Shown: positions 14,809-15,647 of the stretch, in pieces
How positions within the stretch are numbered: the first letter of the stretch is position 1
Layout of the letters: each line of letters starts with the position of its first letter
From: Nitrospirae bacterium RIFCSPHIGHO2_01_FULL_66_17
GTDB taxonomy: Bacteria > Nitrospirota > Nitrospiria > 2-01-FULL-66-17
Length of the DNA: 15,647 nucleotides
Reading direction: 5' to 3'
NCBI GenBank assembly: GCA_001803875.1
Contig: MHEO01000084.1
Coordinates: 1 to 15,647, forward strand
The notes under the pieces: generated by a model
The model's input: the letters and a program-made list of their open reading frames with translations, nothing else
Database searches by the model: none
Told to the model about the DNA's origin: nothing
Translations under genes and position numbers: made by a program

Positions 14809-14851
14809 AACGACAACAAGCCGCCAAAGGGTGTGCCCTCCTTTGGCGGCT
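14809..14851 (-). terminator. Riboswitch expression platform: terminator hairpin in the peptidase leader
   Basis: On the minus strand AGCCGCCAAAGG (14851-14840), a 9-base loop and CCTTTGGCGGCT (14830-14819) form a perfect 12-bp stem. It is followed by the U-rich TGTTGTCGTT (14818-14809). It begins 12 bases after the aptamer and ends 35 bases before the start codon, the usual position of a ligand-controlled terminator. CCTTTG at 14932-14927 in the aptamer 5' part could pair with CAAAGG of the first arm as an antiterminator, but this is speculative. Confidence 0.75.
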
Positions 14852-14863
14852 CGACTGGCGTGG

Positions 14864-14940
14864 CCGGTTGCCCGGCGGTAGCCTCGTGGCTTTGCGACCC
14901 CGGGTTTCCCCGGGTGTGCCGTGAGACAAAGGTCAACCGG
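14864..14940 (-). ncRNA. c-di-GMP-I (GEMM) riboswitch aptamer
   Basis: Read on the minus strand, CCGGTTG (14940-14934) pairs with CAACCGG (14870-14864) to close the element. Inside are CACGGCACACC, then CCCGGG-GAAA-CCCGGG (14914-14899), a perfect 6-bp stem with a GAAA tetraloop. Next come GTCGCAAAGCCACG, with the hallmark GCAAAGCC at 14895-14888, a very short GGC/GCC stem and GCCGGGCAACC. The same elements occur in the same order in the Vibrio Vc2 aptamer. Aligned by eye, the base equivalent to Vc2 G20 is G, as expected for c-di-GMP rather than cGAMP, and the A47 equivalent in GCAAAGCC is kept. The tetraloop-receptor arm is unusually short. It lies directly upstream of a terminator and the exported peptidase gene. 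Confidence 0.82.
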
Positions 14941-14948
14941 GGAAGAAG

Positions 14949-14963
14949 GCATATTCGGTGCCG
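14949..14963 (-). promoter_or_regulatory. Candidate sigma-54 promoter of the riboswitch operon
   Basis: Minus-strand CGGCACCGAATATGC has GG and GC elements 10 bases apart and matches TGGCAC-N5-TTGC with two mismatches. Transcription would start near 14937, at the edge of the riboswitch. No sigma-70 pair with proper spacing was found in this stretch. The predicted start would trim the first two or three bases of the closing stem, a mild conflict. Confidence 0.35.
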
Positions 14964-15127
14964 CCATCGAGTCGCAGGGACGCAATTGTTTCTAAGGGAG
15001 ATTGTTGAAGGGAAATCGGTCAGGATGCCGGATGAAAAACAAATTTTTTCAGGATCTCGGAAACCAGTTTCCCAAGAGCAACGGTTCCGGCACAGCCCTT
15101 TCCGTCCCACGGCGACGGTGTGTTCGT

Positions 15128-15157
15128 TTCTCACGCACCTCGATGTCGGTGTATAAT
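15128..15157 (+). promoter_or_regulatory. Promoter of smpB with TATAAT 10 bases before the start codon
   Basis: A perfect TATAAT (15152-15157) lies just 10 bases before the ATG, with TTCTCA (15128-15133, 4/6) 18 bases upstream of it. Transcription would begin about 4 bases before the ATG, and no Shine-Dalgarno site is present, so the mRNA may be leaderless or nearly so. The TATAAT is inside the 57-bp repeat; the -35 is outside it. Confidence 0.5.
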
Positions 15158-15207
15158 CGCCGCCGAGATGAAGACCAAGGCTCCGGAACGGATCATCGCC
15201 AGCAACC
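15151..15207 (+). repeat. Right copy of 57-bp direct repeat (in intact smpB)
   Basis: Identical over 57 bases to 12010-12066. It covers the TATAAT, the smpB start and codons 1-13. The two copies bracket a segment of 3,084 bases holding the riboswitch operon. Exact identity at both ends suggests a recent event, a recombination site, or an assembly join on a shared k-mer. Confidence 0.9.
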
Positions 15208-15638
15208 GTCGCGCGTTTCACGAGTATCACGTGGAGGAAACGTACGAGGCGGGGATCGCCCTCGTTGGCACCGAGGTGAAAGCGCTTCGCGAAGGGAAGG
15301 CGAATCTCCAGGACAGCTTCGCTCGCATCGAGGGCGGCGAGGTGCTGCTCCATCACTGCCACATCCAGCCATACAGCCACGGCAACATCCAAAACCATGA
15401 CCCTGTGCGGGTTCGCAAGCTCCTCCTGCACCGCCGGGAAATCCAGCGGCTCCTGGGCAAGACCCAGGAACGCGGGTTGACGTTGATCCCCCTGAAGTTG
15501 TATTTTAAGGAAGGACGCGCGAAGGTGGAGTTGGCGCTCGCGCGCGGCAAGACCGGCCCCGACAAGCGCGAATCGCTCAAGAAACGCGAAGCGACGCGCG
15601 AGATCCAGCGGGGAATCCGGGAGCGACACAAGGATTAG
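15168..15638 (+). CDS. smpB: SsrA-binding protein SmpB
   Basis: SmpB (156 aa) binds tmRNA and places it in stalled ribosomes for trans-translation. The start MKTKAPERIIASNRRAFHEY leads into the OB-fold core: YEAGIALVGTEVKALREGKA (26-45), then NLQDSFARIEGGEV. HIQPYSHGNIQNHDPVRVRK (65-84), followed by LLLHRREI, comes next, then LTLIPLKLYFKEGRAKVELA (104-123). The basic tail after KTGPDKRESLKKREATREIQ, which enters the decoding centre, is complete. ATG 15168 is chosen because homology starts there; the frame open to 15120 runs through the promoter. Length is normal. The 5' end is shared with the broken copy at 12010-12066, so this is the functional gene after rearrangement. Confidence 0.96.
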   Translation: MKTKAPERIIASNRRAFHEYHVEETYEAGIALVGTEVKALREGKANLQDSFARIEGGEVLLHHCHIQPYSHGNIQNHDPVRVRKLLLHRREIQRLLGKTQERGLTLIPLKLYFKEGRAKVELALARGKTGPDKRESLKKREATREIQRGIRERHKD

Positions 15639-15647
15639 CAAATGAGG

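Larger units (their letters stand above)
14774..15167. other. Non-coding region between the peptidase operon and smpB
   Basis: The 394 bases hold, from left to right: the peptidase ribosome-binding site, the terminator hairpin and c-di-GMP aptamer (14809-14940), a sigma-54-like promoter (14949-14963), a small palindrome GGAAAC-CA-GTTTCC (15059-15072) and the smpB promoter on the plus strand. The open frames that run through it on the minus strand are extensions of real genes and show no protein character. Confidence 0.7.

Noticed and set aside
14514..15641. 375-codon open frame on the minus strand spanning the smpB antisense and the riboswitch
   Set aside because: It runs antisense through smpB, across the structured leader, and out of frame through the peptidase gene. 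No protein character was found.
1..15647. tRNA, rRNA, CRISPR arrays, transposases or integrases
   Set aside because: None was seen. The only repeats are the 49-bp tandem, the 57-bp pair, the 12-bp promoter pair and the REP-like palindrome. The inserted-looking segment has no recombinase gene.

Overview
The window looks like a contig from a GC-rich, Gram-negative-type bacterium. The genes are densely packed with clear Shine-Dalgarno sites, and GyrB has the long (about 809 aa) form with an insert in its C-terminal half. The order dnaA-dnaN-gyrB-gyrA marks the chromosomal origin region. I cannot name the phylum from sequence alone; Methylomirabilota (NC10), Nitrospirota and related lineages are guesses. 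The first 98 bases are two exact copies of a 49-base unit that break the reading frame of the first gene, as often happens at the end of an assembled contig.

Left part (1-3553): the 3' end of an endonuclease III gene (nth); a small DUF2127 membrane protein on the minus strand; a divergent FGGY carbohydrate kinase that resembles glycerol kinase but has Ser in place of the glycerol-binding Glu; and a convergent branched-chain aminotransferase (ilvE) whose 3' end overlaps the kinase by 28 bases.

Replication core (3554-11940): an AT-rich non-coding stretch holds promoters for ilvE and dnaA and two DnaA-box-like sites in the dnaA leader, so it is a candidate oriC or autoregulatory region. It is followed by dnaA, a 38-codon mini-ORF with a perfect Shine-Dalgarno site bridging dnaA and dnaN, then dnaN, gyrB, a REP-like palindrome and gyrA. 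A convergent DUF721/DciA gene (replicative helicase loader family) overlaps the gyrA stop by 4 bases.

Right part (11941-15647): smpB would naturally lie divergent from dciA, but a roughly 3.1 kb segment separates them. It is bordered by an exact 57-base direct repeat that carries the smpB TATAAT box, start codon and first 13 codons. The left copy is a dead smpB start fused to a 38-base scrap of an Ig-domain gene. The right copy belongs to the intact smpB. Between them is a two-gene minus-strand operon for exported proteins: an Ig-like protein ending in an LAS-type zinc-peptidase-like domain, and a protein with a C-terminal FIMAH-like domain. The operon leader folds as a c-di-GMP-I (GEMM) riboswitch aptamer followed by a strong terminator hairpin, with a sigma-54-like promoter just upstream. 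The most interesting item in the window is therefore a c-di-GMP-controlled cell-surface/peptidase operon, apparently inserted at the start of smpB with re-creation of its start region.
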